The notes under the pieces are model-generated. The model did no database searches. It was not told the DNA's origin and was given only the letters and a program-made list of their open reading frames with translations. A DNA stretch of 64,000 bases from Cumulibacter sp047975195 (lineage in GTDB: Bacteria; Actinomycetota; Actinomycetes; Mycobacteriales; Antricoccaceae). The translations under genes and the position numbers were made by a program. This document shows positions 44,721 to 53,519 of the stretch, in pieces (the first letter of the stretch is position 1; each line of letters begins with the position of its first letter). The DNA is taken from positions 1 to 64,000 of the forward strand of contig JBKEDB010000034.1 in assembly GCA_047975195.1 (NCBI GenBank), in the 5' to 3' direction.

Positions 44721-45026
44721 TTAAGCCTGGCGCTCGGCGATGAGCGTGGTGATCAACTTGTCGCCGCCCCAGGTCGCGAGGTCCGCGCTGGTCGCTTGAC
44801 CTTCAGCAGAGCCGAGTCCGGCTTGCAGGGCCTCCAGCGAGTCGAAAACCAACTCGGTAACGACGTACAGCGGCACTTCACCCGTCACCTGCTGCAACGT
44901 TTTGTTGTAGCGAAGCTCTTTCAAGCCAGGAATTTTCCTGGCGATAGCGGCGTGGTTCTCGTACGCCTTATCAAAAGCCGCCGGATCCTCTGGGGCCTTG
45001 TAAATCGCGAACACGGAATGGGTCAT
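44721..45026 (-). CDS. EthD-family protein
   Basis: A 101-residue ferredoxin-like alpha/beta barrel protein. MTHSVFAIYKAPEDPAAFDK, then ENHAAIARKIPGLKELRYNK, are typical of EthD proteins, first known from ether degradation. The ribosome site gaaggtg supports the start. The promoter region carries a 9-bp inverted repeat (45061-45101), a candidate operator. Substrate unknown. Confidence 0.82.
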   Translation of the reverse strand: MTHSVFAIYKAPEDPAAFDKAYENHAAIARKIPGLKELRYNKTLQQVTGEVPLYVVTELVFDSLEALQAGLGSAEGQATSADLATWGGDKLITTLIAERQA

Positions 45027-45060
45027 CGAACATCACCTTCTGTCGGAATAATGTGGCTGA

Positions 45061-45101
45061 AGCGACACTATCGATCACGCGCAGGTTTCGAAAGTGTCGC
45101 T
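45061..45101. promoter_or_regulatory. Widely spaced inverted repeat in the EthD promoter region
   Basis: Perfect 9-bp arms AGCGACACT (45061-45069) and AGTGTCGCT (45093-45101) lie 35 bp upstream of the EthD start and about 95 bp before the divergent membrane protein gene. Half-site centres are 32 bp apart, close to three helical turns, which suits two dimers or a looped protein. The regulator is unknown. Confidence 0.5.
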
Positions 45102-45196
45102 ATTGACGCGTACCGGCCAGTGTTCATCCGGCCGTCGTCCCCCCGGGTTCGGTTCTCTGGTAAACCAGACGTCGAACACACAGGAGGAGCCCACCC

Positions 45197-45949
45197 ATGA
45201 CGGCGTTGCAACCGACCCGAACGATGTCCGGCCAGACATGGGGTGCCATCGCGACGGGGTTCGTGGGTGCTTTCCTGATTGGTCTCGCCGTCGCCACCAA
45301 TAACTCGAACATCGAGGTGATCGGCTGGTTCACCGGCGCGATCTTCCTCCTCGTCGCGCTAGGGCTCGCGGTATCAGCAATCCGAAACTTGCGCGCCGAG
45401 TCAGCCGAACGTAACGACTGGGCAAGGTTTGCCGCCGCGCTCGATGACGGGGTCCACTTCGAGGTCCCCGAGGAAATGGGGTACGCGGCCGAACTTCCCG
45501 CCGTACTTGACGACCTCGCCGACGTCGGGCAGCCATCAGACGGCGAGGCCCGGCACGCGATCGTGGGCGAAGAGGACCAGATTCATTGGTGCGCCTTCCA
45601 GCACGAACGCCCGATGGGTACGGCAACCGTTGGCATGATCGGATTGCACCCTGATCGGAAGGCGGATGCCTACCCGCAATTGGAGATCCGCGTCAATGAC
45701 CCGGACGCGGCGGACTTCGACCGGCGATTCGAGGTGCTCGCACAAGACCGAGCGTTCGCCGACCTGGTTCTGCACGAACAAGCGCGCGAACACCTCATGG
45801 CGACCGGACCGTTCGACTGGCGACTTGAGGGCAATCAGATCATTACGACGCTCGCCGAGTCGTCCACGCCGGAGCAGGCAATCACCTTCATCGAAGATCG
45901 GGTCAAGCCGCTGGCGCGCGTCGCCGGCGACATTCCGCTCGACGCGTAG
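45197..45949 (+). CDS. Membrane protein of unknown function, two TM segments
   Basis: A 250-residue protein with two N-terminal transmembrane helices (TWGAIATGFVGAFLIGLAVA and FTGAIFLLVALGLAVSAI) and a soluble domain of about 175 residues. The soluble part (QIHWCAFQHERPMGTATVGM and VLHEQAREHLMATGPFDWRL) resembles uncharacterised actinobacterial sequences that I cannot name. The start at 45197 has a ggaggagccc ribosome site. It diverges from the EthD gene. Confidence 0.6.
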   Translation: MTALQPTRTMSGQTWGAIATGFVGAFLIGLAVATNNSNIEVIGWFTGAIFLLVALGLAVSAIRNLRAESAERNDWARFAAALDDGVHFEVPEEMGYAAELPAVLDDLADVGQPSDGEARHAIVGEEDQIHWCAFQHERPMGTATVGMIGLHPDRKADAYPQLEIRVNDPDAADFDRRFEVLAQDRAFADLVLHEQAREHLMATGPFDWRLEGNQIITTLAESSTPEQAITFIEDRVKPLARVAGDIPLDA

Positions 45950-46010
45950 GCACCGACGCGCTCACCGACATCCGTGACCTACTGCTTCTCCACTCCTCGT
46001 CCCTCCACAC

Positions 46011-46087
46011 CGCTCCGGTCGATGACCAAAGCGATGGGCGATGGTCAACGGGTGGGCCGACGAACGCGGCCGATGCCGACCGGAGCG
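46011..46087. repeat. Structured intergenic palindrome between convergent genes
   Basis: Perfect 11-bp arms CGCTCCGGTCG (46011-46021) and CGACCGGAGCG (46077-46087) enclose two smaller hairpins (GACCA/TGGTC and GGCC/GGCC), giving a three-way-junction-like fold of 77 bp. Size and position match the other palindromic elements, but the sequence is unrelated. It is probably a terminator for both neighbours. Confidence 0.6.
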
Positions 46088-46104
46088 ATATGCGGGCGGG
46101 ACGG

Positions 46105-47139
46105 TTAGGGCACAACGATTCCGCGGCCGCGCAGGGTGCCGGCGTGCATCCGCTCGTACACCGTCGGCGATTCGTCGAGGGCGAACGATTCGGTCTCGAC
46201 GTGGATCGCCCCGAGACGGGCCAAGTCGAGCACCTCCTCCAATTCTGAGCGGCTCCCCCAGTACGGCGACCAGATCCGCGTCTCATGCGGCGGGAAGAGG
46301 AAACCCACCGGGAGCGAGCCGCCGCCCAACCCGACGACGGCGATGTCGGCCTCCTCGTGCACCATCCTCCCCGCGAGCGCCAACGTCGCATCCGCGCCAA
46401 CGCAGTCGAAAACGGCCGTCGCGCCCAGGCCTCCGGAAATCTTGCGGACCTCGTCCACCGACGCGCGCTCCGATGGCAGGGCATAGTCCGCGCCGACATC
46501 CAAAGCCAGCTGCCGTGCATCCTCCTTCAGGTCCAACGCAACGACGGTCACCGCGGTCAGCGCCTTCAAGATCTGGACCGCCATATGCCCGAGCCCACCA
46601 GCACCGATGACGACCGCGACCCTGCCCGGCAGCAACTTCGGCAGCGACGTCTTGATCGCGTGGTACGGCGTCAGTCCGGCGTCCGTCAGCGCCACGTTCT
46701 GCACCGGGTCGAGGTCGCCGAGGCGCACCAAATGGCGCTGATCGTTCACGATCATGTACTCGGCCATCGCACCCGGGTTCCCGAGGCCGGGCGGACGAAT
46801 GCTTCGCTCGGCGGCGTACCGGCAGTAGTTTTCCTTGCCCTGTGCGCAGGTATGGCACGTCCCGCAGCCCCACGGACCGTAGACCGCGACGCTCTCCCCG
46901 AGTTCCCATCCCTTTACCCCGGCGCCCAACTCGGCGATCTCGCCGGCGCCCTCGTGACCAAGCGTCAGCGGCAGGCCGTAGGCGTACTGCTCGGCAGGCA
47001 GCGACATGATGAACTCGTCGGAGTGGCAGGCCCCGGCCGCGGTTACTTTCAACAGCACCTGTCCTGGCCCAGGTTCGGGTTTGGGGATATCGGTGACTTT
47101 GGGGGCGGCCCCGATCTCGACGTACTGACATGCCTTCAT
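46105..47139 (-). CDS. Zinc-dependent alcohol dehydrogenase
   Basis: 344 residues, medium-chain dehydrogenase family. Catalytic zinc ligands are in AAGACHSDEFIM and LTLGHEGAGEI, the structural zinc lobe is GCGTCHTCAQGKENYCRY, and the cofactor motif VVIGAGGLGHMAVQILKALT. The AERSIRPPGLGNPGAMAEYM loop is typical of the actinobacterial NDMA-independent branch. It lies 85 bp from the end of the zinc-ribbon MBL gene on the same strand and may be cotranscribed. Confidence 0.9.
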   Translation of the reverse strand: MKACQYVEIGAAPKVTDIPKPEPGPGQVLLKVTAAGACHSDEFIMSLPAEQYAYGLPLTLGHEGAGEIAELGAGVKGWELGESVAVYGPWGCGTCHTCAQGKENYCRYAAERSIRPPGLGNPGAMAEYMIVNDQRHLVRLGDLDPVQNVALTDAGLTPYHAIKTSLPKLLPGRVAVVIGAGGLGHMAVQILKALTAVTVVALDLKEDARQLALDVGADYALPSERASVDEVRKISGGLGATAVFDCVGADATLALAGRMVHEEADIAVVGLGGGSLPVGFLFPPHETRIWSPYWGSRSELEEVLDLARLGAIHVETESFALDESPTVYERMHAGTLRGRGIVVP

Positions 47140-47223
47140 GCGCTCGAACTCCTCAAGTTGGGTGGCAGCGTCGATCGTGGCACCGATCGGTCATCGGCCT
47201 ACCTAATCATTCGCGGACGCGGT

Positions 47224-48042
47224 TTACCAGGTTTCATCATCGTGCGCGCCGTTGCACCACTCGGCGTGCCTTCGCGCCGAGGCGTAAACGACCTCCTTTG
47301 CATTCCGCAGCACGACATTGCCAAAGTTGTTGTAGAGCCGATCGAAACTCAGCGCCGCCACCCGGTCGGCGATTCGCAGCGCCACTGCGCCGGACAGCGG
47401 CAATCGGTTCGGGTAGGAGCGCATGAAACTGACGGTCGCGTGGTCGGGCTTAGGGAAGATCGCGTCACCGGCGAGCAGTACGCCGTACCCGGCCGCGCCA
47501 TGCGACCACTCCAGCACCGCGCTTCCGGCGAAATGTCCACTGACCCGATAGAGGGTGAGTCCCGGCGCGATGACGTGCGAATCGTCGTACCACTGAATCC
47601 GCTCCCGCCTCCGCGGCCAGAACTCGTCGGCCCGCGGCACGTGGATCGGCACGTCGAGCGCTTCAGCCCACTGCGTCATGACGCCATACATGTGGGGATG
47701 ACTGACCGCGATCGCTAACGGCTGTCCGAACGCCTGCACACGCGCCACCGCAGCGTCATCGATGTACGCCGGCGGATCGAACAGGACCGTGCCGGACGGC
47801 GTACGCGCCACCATCCCGCACTGCCCGATTCCCACGCGTGGTTCTGCCCTCAGCCCGAGCAGACCGGGCTCGATCTCGTAGGTAACGATCCTCGTTCAGG
47901 CATTCGCCAACTCGGCGACCGAGGTCCAGACCTGCCCGTCCGCGGGCACCCATTGGCGGTCGTCTTCACAGATCGCACACAACGACGGCGGTTGCGACGC
48001 GACGGCGGCCTCCACGGCGCAGGTTGCGCAGATCCAGATCAT
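47224..48042 (-). pseudogene. Zinc-ribbon plus MBL-fold hydrolase with an in-frame TGA
   Basis: From the ATG at 48042 (ribosome site gggggaggt) the frame encodes a zinc ribbon (WICATCAVE, then SLCAICEDDRQWVPADGQVW) and VAELANA, then meets TGA at 47896-47898. The same frame continues with TRIVTYEIEPGLLGLRAEPR and an MBL domain (SHPHMYGVMTQWAE, YRVSGHFAGSAVLEW, GVLLAGDAIFP) to 47224, 272 codons in all. The zinc motif is the degenerate SHPHMYG form. Either a nonsense change, a sequencing error or, because SelA is encoded, a selenocysteine codon could explain the TGA. Related proteins as I recall them have a small residue there, which argues against Sec. Confidence 0.72.
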
Positions 48043-48124
48043 GAGACCTCCCCCTACGTGAATCCTAGGTCCGCGAAGTAGTCCAGCGGAACGGTTCGTT
48101 GGCCGCCGCGCATAAGATTCGCTC

Positions 48125-48940
48125 ATGACCGATCGCGCGACACAGCAGCAAATCATCGACGAACTACAGGTCGTCCAGGATTTCGACGCCTCGCGGGAGG
48201 TGGAACGCCGAGTCAGCTTCCTCAGCGACTACCTGATCCGCGCCGGGGCCGCTGGCCTGGTCCTCGGCATTTCTGGCGGTGTGGACTCCTCCACTGCCGG
48301 ACGACTGGCACAACTCGCGTGTGAGCGCGTGCGCGAACAGGGCCATGAAGCGCGGTTCGTCGCGATCCGGCTGCCATATCACGTGCAGCGCGACGAATCG
48401 GACGCGCAACGGGCGCTGCAGTTCATCGCCCCGGACGAGTCGCTGACGGTGAACATCGGTCCAGCCACCGACGCGATGTGGGAGGCGGTGGCCCACGGCG
48501 ACGGCTACACCGAGTTCGTGAAAGGGAATGTGAAAGCCCGGCAACGAATGATCGCGCAGTACGCCGTCGCCGGCGCCCGCGGCATGCTGGTGCTCGGCAC
48601 CGATCACGCCGCGGAAGCCGTGGTCGGGTTCTATACCAAGTTCGGGGACGGCGCTGCCGACGTGCTGCCGCTGGCGGGACTACCGAAGCGTCGCGTACGT
48701 GACATCGCACGCCACCTGGGTGCCCCCGCAGAGCTGGTGGAGAAGGTGCCGACGGCAGACCTCGAGAGCGATAAGCCGCTGCGAGCCGACGAGGCCGCGC
48801 TTGGCGTCGCCTACTCCGACGTCGACGACTACCTCGAGGGGCTCGAGGTTTCGGCCGAGGCGGAGGACACGATCGTCGGGTGGCATCGGCGTACGACGCA
48901 CAAGCGCGCGCTACCCGTCACGCCTTTCGACGCCGTCTAG
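48125..48940 (+). CDS. nadE: Ammonia-dependent NAD+ synthetase
   Basis: A 271-residue enzyme that amidates deamido-NAD to NAD with ATP and ammonia. The pyrophosphatase loop LVLGISGGVDSSTAGRLAQL is exact; further motifs are YTEFVKGNVKARQRMIAQYA, VLGTDHAAEAVVGFYTKFGD and LPLAGLPKRRVRDIARHLGA. It lacks the glutaminase domain of the larger NadE found in many actinobacteria, so it depends on free ammonia. Intact and divergent from the zinc-ribbon MBL gene. Confidence 0.96.
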   Translation: MTDRATQQQIIDELQVVQDFDASREVERRVSFLSDYLIRAGAAGLVLGISGGVDSSTAGRLAQLACERVREQGHEARFVAIRLPYHVQRDESDAQRALQFIAPDESLTVNIGPATDAMWEAVAHGDGYTEFVKGNVKARQRMIAQYAVAGARGMLVLGTDHAAEAVVGFYTKFGDGAADVLPLAGLPKRRVRDIARHLGAPAELVEKVPTADLESDKPLRADEAALGVAYSDVDDYLEGLEVSAEAEDTIVGWHRRTTHKRALPVTPFDAV

Positions 48941-49129
48941 TCCCCGCTGCCGTAGCAGGTAGTCAGCCCGTGCCGCGCCAGTTGGCCCGCACCGTGCTGA
49001 GTTCAAGACAGGCGCTTAGAGCGCAGGCATCGGGATAATCCACATGCCTAGCCGCTCAGCGATAGTTTTGGGTAGGACCGATCGTCAGGGACAGCCCGCA
49101 CCAGGGCGATGTCCTGGATACGCTTCGAT

Positions 49130-49792
49130 CTACTGGGCTAGCAGGCGGGAGGCACGGACCACCGGCAGACCGAGTCGGCTCGCGATGATGCTGACCTCGA
49201 CGCCGTGCGCGAGGTCGAGGCCGTCGCCGTCAGCGACGATCTCGGCGTAGGCCGCCGCCGGCGCCACACCGGCGCGCCGCGCCAACTGCAATGCCCCGCG
49301 GTACGGCGCGAACTCGTTCGACTCCTCATCGCGCACCCGTACCGGCAGAACATGACCGGGTCGGGTGAAATCGGTCGGCACCGAACTCGGCGAGGCCAGC
49401 AGCCGGATCGTTTGAGCTCGATCGAACGCCGATATTCCGGTCCCGCCAAGGTGCGCAGAATCCACGGTCACGGTGAACGGCTCAACGTCGGGATCGGCGC
49501 CGTCGGGAACCATCAGCGGCAGTTTCATCCGAATCGCGTCCTCGTCTGCGACAGCAACCCGCAGGTATCCCGAGGAGTACCGCACCATGAACGCCACCAG
49601 TTCGGCGTCCGAACGATCCGCGGCGTGCATCAGGAACCCGTGCCCGTGCCCGACGTCATCCAGCAGCACAGCGGTCTGGCCCGCACGTAGCGCCTCGGCG
49701 GCTTGATCGACTTCGTTAGCGGGCTCCAGGGGGCGGCCCGACGGCTCGCGAGCGTCGTCGTGAGAAGTCGATCCACGCAGTACAGCGGTCAT
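49130..49792 (-). CDS. RibB-like (3,4-dihydroxy-2-butanone 4-phosphate synthase fold) protein lacking catalytic motifs
   Basis: A 220-residue protein that follows the RibB fold in TGISAFDRAQTIRLLASPSS and FTRPGHVLPVRVRDEES. The acidic metal-binding loop, DDEDRENEGD-like in true RibB, is replaced by LLDDVGHGHGFLMHAAD. The GHTEA-type region is replaced by YRGALQLARRAGVAPAAAYA. Riboflavin synthesis activity is therefore unlikely. It lies two bases downstream of a flavin reductase gene, suggesting a shared flavin- or ketone-related reaction. The actual chemistry is unknown. Confidence 0.72.
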   Translation of the reverse strand: MTAVLRGSTSHDDAREPSGRPLEPANEVDQAAEALRAGQTAVLLDDVGHGHGFLMHAADRSDAELVAFMVRYSSGYLRVAVADEDAIRMKLPLMVPDGADPDVEPFTVTVDSAHLGGTGISAFDRAQTIRLLASPSSVPTDFTRPGHVLPVRVRDEESNEFAPYRGALQLARRAGVAPAAAYAEIVADGDGLDLAHGVEVSIIASRLGLPVVRASRLLAQ

Positions 49793-49794
49793 AT

Positions 49795-50274
49795 CTAGTT
49801 GACTCCGATCGGATGGATTTTGCGCTGGAAGTAGACAACGGGGTGTGGCTCGTTCACGGCAGCGGATTCGACCCGGCCAAGCAAGATCGAGTGGTCGCCA
49901 GCTGGGGTGAACTCAAAGCGCGAGCACTCCATCACCACGCTCGCATCGGACAACATCGGCAGGCCGCCAGGCCCGTCGGCGAAGGCGCCACTACCGAACT
50001 TATCTGCCCCGCGGGTGGCGAACAGGTCCACCAAATCAGAATGCTCGCCGTGTACGACGTGGATCATCCATCGCTGGGCTGACTCGAACACCGGATAACA
50101 CTGCGCGGTCGTGGCCAAACAGACGAGCACCAGCGGTGGTTCGGCCGAGACCGAACAGAATGAGGTCGCGGCAAAGCCCCACGGCTTGCCGTCGGCGTCG
50201 CGGGTCGTCACCAGCGTGATACCGCTGGGGAAATTAGCCAGTGCGGCACGGAAGTCGGCCGCGTCGGATGCCAT
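49795..50274 (-). CDS. Flavin reductase family protein
   Basis: A short-chain flavin reductase/FMN-binding split barrel of about 159 residues. The motifs FPSGITLVTTRDADGKPWGF, AATSFCSVSAEPPLVLVCLA and the C-terminal HPVVYFQRKIHPIG are diagnostic of the HpaC/DszD type, which supplies reduced flavin to a partner monooxygenase. The start is set at 50274 (gaagga upstream). It is the first gene of a two-gene operon with the RibB-like protein; no monooxygenase is adjacent. Confidence 0.88.
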   Translation of the reverse strand: MASDAADFRAALANFPSGITLVTTRDADGKPWGFAATSFCSVSAEPPLVLVCLATTAQCYPVFESAQRWMIHVVHGEHSDLVDLFATRGADKFGSGAFADGPGGLPMLSDASVVMECSRFEFTPAGDHSILLGRVESAAVNEPHPVVYFQRKIHPIGVN

Positions 50275-50302
50275 CAGTGCAGGTCCTTCTCTCATCGCCG
50301 AA

Positions 50303-50325
50303 ATACGCCGTTCGGTATGGCGTAT
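50303..50325. promoter_or_regulatory. Putative operator upstream of the flavin reductase operon
   Basis: Inverted repeat ATACGCC (50303-50309) and GGCGTAT (50319-50325) with a nine-base spacer, 28 bp upstream of the flavin reductase start. The symmetry suits a dimeric repressor overlapping the promoter. Regulator unknown. Confidence 0.4.
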
Positions 50326-50566
50326 GGGAACGCTATCTGGGTCACAGGTGGATCGAATGTCCTAATTTGCGACAGCCGTCACAGGCCCGTTTCTTCGGTA
50401 TTCGCCCTGGTCGTCGCCGGTGCGGCTGCGCGGAAGTGCCGGTGATCGACGCGCGGTCGGCACATGTCGGCGCGCTCGGCGTGGCAGCGCTTACTGGCGC
50501 CACCGAGCAGCGCGTGTTGACGTGGTCACGGCCCGGTGACGCGAGTCAAGGACGGCGACCGCGCGG

Positions 50567-50875
50567 TCAGGGCATGCCGAGTAACCGCGCGACGGCCGCC
50601 GCTGCGGCGGCGAGCGTCACCACCATGATGAACGGACACTTCAGTCGTATCGCGATGATCGCTACGAGTACGCCGACGATCCGTGCATCGAGCATCAGCC
50701 GTTCGCCGTCCGCAAGCGTCTGCGTCGCGGCCAGCGCCGCCAGCACACCGACCGGCAACAGCAGCGACAGTTGCCGCACCACCGGCGAGTCCAGTACCCG
50801 TTGCGGCACCGACATTCCGGCGTACTTCAGTGCGTAACAGCCCAGGCACGCGACGATCACGCCCAGCCACACCAC
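50567..50875 (-). CDS. azlD: AzlD-family branched-chain amino acid exporter subunit
   Basis: A 102-residue membrane protein with three to four hydrophobic helices (MVWLGVIVACLGCYALKYAG, VGVLAALAATQTLADG, IVGVLVAIIAIRLKCPFIMV). The length and pattern fit AzlD, the small subunit that works with AzlC in branched-chain amino acid or related efflux. It overlaps the end of azlC by 19 bp. Followed by about 270 bp without a clear gene. Confidence 0.85.
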   Translation of the reverse strand: MVWLGVIVACLGCYALKYAGMSVPQRVLDSPVVRQLSLLLPVGVLAALAATQTLADGERLMLDARIVGVLVAIIAIRLKCPFIMVVTLAAAAAAVARLLGMP

Positions 50876-51609
50876 GACGCATCACCCGACCCGGCGCTGT
50901 GCTCCGGTCCCGGCGAGCGCCTCGACGTGACGATCGCCAGCACCGCCACCGCAACCGCTGCCGCGATCACCGGAAGGCCCGACGGCAATAGCGGCACAAG
51001 TTCGAGCGCCACTACGGCACCCACCGCGGCGGTCAGCCACGCCGTCCGGCTCGTCAGTCGCGGCGCGAACAGGAAGATGAACGCCGCGGGAGCAACAGCA
51101 TCCAGTCCGAGCGCCTTGGGGTCCGGCAGTGCGCCTGCTGCCACCGCACCTATCACGGTGGCCAGATTCCAGAACGCAAAGATGCTCAATCCCGTTGCCC
51201 AGAACGCCACCCTGGCCAGCGGTTGGCGCGCTTCGCCGATGGACGTGGCCGTCGATTCATCGATGACCAGTTGCGCGGCGCCTGCCTTACGCCAGCCACG
51301 CACGCCCAGCAGTGGCCCGATGGACAGGCCGTACACCGTGTTTCGCGCGCCCAACAGCAACGCGGTCGCTGCCGCGGCCAGCGGCGTACCGCCGCCGCCG
51401 ATCACACCGACAAACGCGAATTGCGAGCCACCGGTAAACATCGCCAGCGACAAAATGCACGTTTGCGCCAGACTCAGCCCCGAGGCGACTCCCAACGCGC
51501 CAAAGGTGAGCCCGTACGCGCCGGTCGCCAGACCCATCGCGATCGCGTTACGCACGACGCGGCGACGTCCGGCCTCGTCGTCCACGCTGAGTTCAGATGC
51601 GGGTGACAC
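50857..51609 (-). CDS. azlC: AzlC-family branched-chain amino acid exporter
   Basis: A membrane protein of about 250 residues. The motif AIAMGLATGAYGLTFGALGV, then LSLAQTCILSLAMFTGGSQF and FVGVIGGGGTPLAAAATALL, are typical of AzlC (DUF1 family). About seven helices are seen. The GTG start at 51609 is favoured because the upstream extension to 51756 lacks family character; no strong ribosome site is visible. It forms an exporter with AzlD. Confidence 0.85.
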   Translation of the reverse strand: MSPASELSVDDEAGRRRVVRNAIAMGLATGAYGLTFGALGVASGLSLAQTCILSLAMFTGGSQFAFVGVIGGGGTPLAAAATALLLGARNTVYGLSIGPLLGVRGWRKAGAAQLVIDESTATSIGEARQPLARVAFWATGLSIFAFWNLATVIGAVAAGALPDPKALGLDAVAPAAFIFLFAPRLTSRTAWLTAAVGAVVALELVPLLPSGLPVIAAAVAVAVLAIVTSRRSPGPEHSAGSGDASWCGWA

Positions 51610-51954
51610 CGCACGAGGGTACGTCGAACGAGCACGAGCGCTCGTGTTGGCAAAGACGCAACGGCAGGAAGTCCAGCCGCCCACGGTGGCCGTACGTACC
51701 CGCCACGCTCTCTGCCCGGCCTCGACACGACTTCGGCTACCTGCGGTCAGTCCCAAGCGAGTTGCCCACGGCTGCAGCGCCTACGCGCCCGGGCCTGGCG
51801 CTCGCGACCGGTCGCCGTAACCAAGACGCAATGTGAAGTTCCTCATCGGCGTATTCACTTGGTAGGCACGGGTCCACCATTGTGTGATCACCACACTGCG
51901 GCGTCGCTCGAGCGAGGGGCGCATCGCGGCCATCAAGCAGGGAGACTCGGTCCG
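51610..51954. other. Divergent intergenic region with a small palindrome
   Basis: About 345 bp between azlC and the peptide-type binding protein. It contains the palindrome GTGATCAC at 51884-51891, a possible regulator site 65 bp before the binding-protein start. No cobalamin or other riboswitch boxes are found although bluB follows. No gene is seen. Confidence 0.4.
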
Positions 51955-53484
51955 ATGAAGTCCACGTTTACCCGGTTGGTCGGCGCGTTGGTCGCGGCCA
52001 CGCTCGCCCTCACCGGTTGTTCTTCGTCATCCTCGGACGGCGGCAATGACGATTCCGCCGGTGGCACCTTCGAGGGCGACATCGTCGTACTCGGCCTCGT
52101 CGCCGAACCGGCCAGCCTCGATTTCACGACGACCGACGGTGCCGCAATTCCGCAACTGCTGCTGGACAACGTCTACGAGACACTCGTGACGGTCGGCCCG
52201 GACGGCGAGATTGCGCCGGGGCTGGCTACCGATTGGACCGTCAGTGACGACGGGCTGTCTTATACCTTCACGCTCACCGATGCAGCGGTGTTCTCCGACG
52301 GTGCGCCGTTCACCGCCGACGACGCGAAGTTCTCCATCGATCGCGTCAAGACGGACTGGACCATCGACCTCAAGGCCAAGATGGACGTCGTCGAATCCGT
52401 CACGGTCAACAGCCCGACCGAGCTCGTCGTGACGCTCAGCAAACCGTCGAATACCTGGCTGTACAACATGACCACCCGCATCGGCGCGATGTTCTCCAAA
52501 GACGGCGTCGCGGACCTGGCGAACACCCCGATCGGCACCGGGCCCTACACCTTCGGCGACTGGCAGCGCGGCGACCGGATAACGCTGAACCGCAACGACT
52601 CCTATTGGGGCGAGCAACCCCACTTCAAGACCGTCGAATTCAAATACTTCGACAACGCCACCTCCCTGAACAGCGCGATGCTCGGCGGCGAGATCGATGT
52701 CGTGACCACGGTGCAGGCGCCCGAAGCACTGGACCAGTTCACCGACGGGCCGAAAGCTGACCAGTTCCAGGTGATCGAAGGCACCACGAACGGTGAGGTC
52801 GTGCTGTCGTTCAACCAAACTTCCGGTCCGCTCGCCGACGTGCGGGTGCGCCAGGCAATCCGCTCGGCGATCGACCACCAGACCCTGCTGGAGAACTGCT
52901 GGGCAGGCAAGGGCGAACTGATCGGCTCGATGGTCCCGCCGACCGACCCGTGGTACGAGGACCGCACGGTCGATTTCCCCTACGACACGCAGAAGGCCGA
53001 AGCGTTACTGGAAGACGCGGGCGCAGAGGACATCACGTTGCGCTTGCGTCTGCCGTCATTGCCTTACGCGCAGTCGTGCGGACCCGAGGTCCAGTCGCAG
53101 CTGTCGAAGGTCGGGATCAACGTCGACATCGATACCTTGGAATTCCCAGCGGCGTGGATCCAGACGGTCATGACCGACAAGGACTTCGATATGTCGATCG
53201 TTTCGCATGTGGAGCCGCGGGATCTGCCCACGCTGTTCGCCGACCCGTCGTACTACACGTCGTACGACAATCCGATGGTGCAGGATCTCGTCGCATCGGC
53301 GGACGCCGGCACGCCCGAGGAGCAGGTCGAGGACATGAAGGAGGCCGCGACGATCATCTCGCAGGACGCCGCCGCGGACTTCTTGTTCCTGCTGCCGAAC
53401 CTCATCGTGGCTAAGCCAGGGATCAATGGGCTGCCGGAGAACATCACCGGCGAGTCATTCCCGGTTGCCGACCTGACCGCGTAG
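51955..53484 (+). CDS. ABC transporter substrate-binding lipoprotein (family 5, peptide/nickel type)
   Basis: A 509-residue extracellular binding protein. The lipoprotein signal is MKSTFTRLVGALVAATLALT with lipobox GCSSSS. Family 5 markers: PQLLLDNVYETLVTVGPDGE, APGLATDWTVSDDGLSYTFT, FSDGAPFTADDAKFSIDRVK and VRVRQAIRSAIDHQTLLENC. No permease or ATPase follows; the next gene is bluB. The start at 51955 matches the signal peptide. The ligand may be an oligopeptide, nickel or another small cofactor-like molecule. Confidence 0.9.
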   Translation: MKSTFTRLVGALVAATLALTGCSSSSSDGGNDDSAGGTFEGDIVVLGLVAEPASLDFTTTDGAAIPQLLLDNVYETLVTVGPDGEIAPGLATDWTVSDDGLSYTFTLTDAAVFSDGAPFTADDAKFSIDRVKTDWTIDLKAKMDVVESVTVNSPTELVVTLSKPSNTWLYNMTTRIGAMFSKDGVADLANTPIGTGPYTFGDWQRGDRITLNRNDSYWGEQPHFKTVEFKYFDNATSLNSAMLGGEIDVVTTVQAPEALDQFTDGPKADQFQVIEGTTNGEVVLSFNQTSGPLADVRVRQAIRSAIDHQTLLENCWAGKGELIGSMVPPTDPWYEDRTVDFPYDTQKAEALLEDAGAEDITLRLRLPSLPYAQSCGPEVQSQLSKVGINVDIDTLEFPAAWIQTVMTDKDFDMSIVSHVEPRDLPTLFADPSYYTSYDNPMVQDLVASADAGTPEEQVEDMKEAATIISQDAAADFLFLLPNLIVAKPGINGLPENITGESFPVADLTA

Positions 53485-53519
53485 CAACGTAGCGGCCGCA
53501 TCTCAGGGAGACTTGAGGT

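Noticed and set aside
50400..50566. Plus-strand frame reading PVIDARSAHVGALGVAALTG
   Set aside because: It looks partly coding but lacks a start with a ribosome site and runs antisense into azlD; too little to call a gene.
51760..51954. Cobalamin riboswitch before the binding protein and bluB
   Set aside because: The B12-box and its conserved helices are not found.
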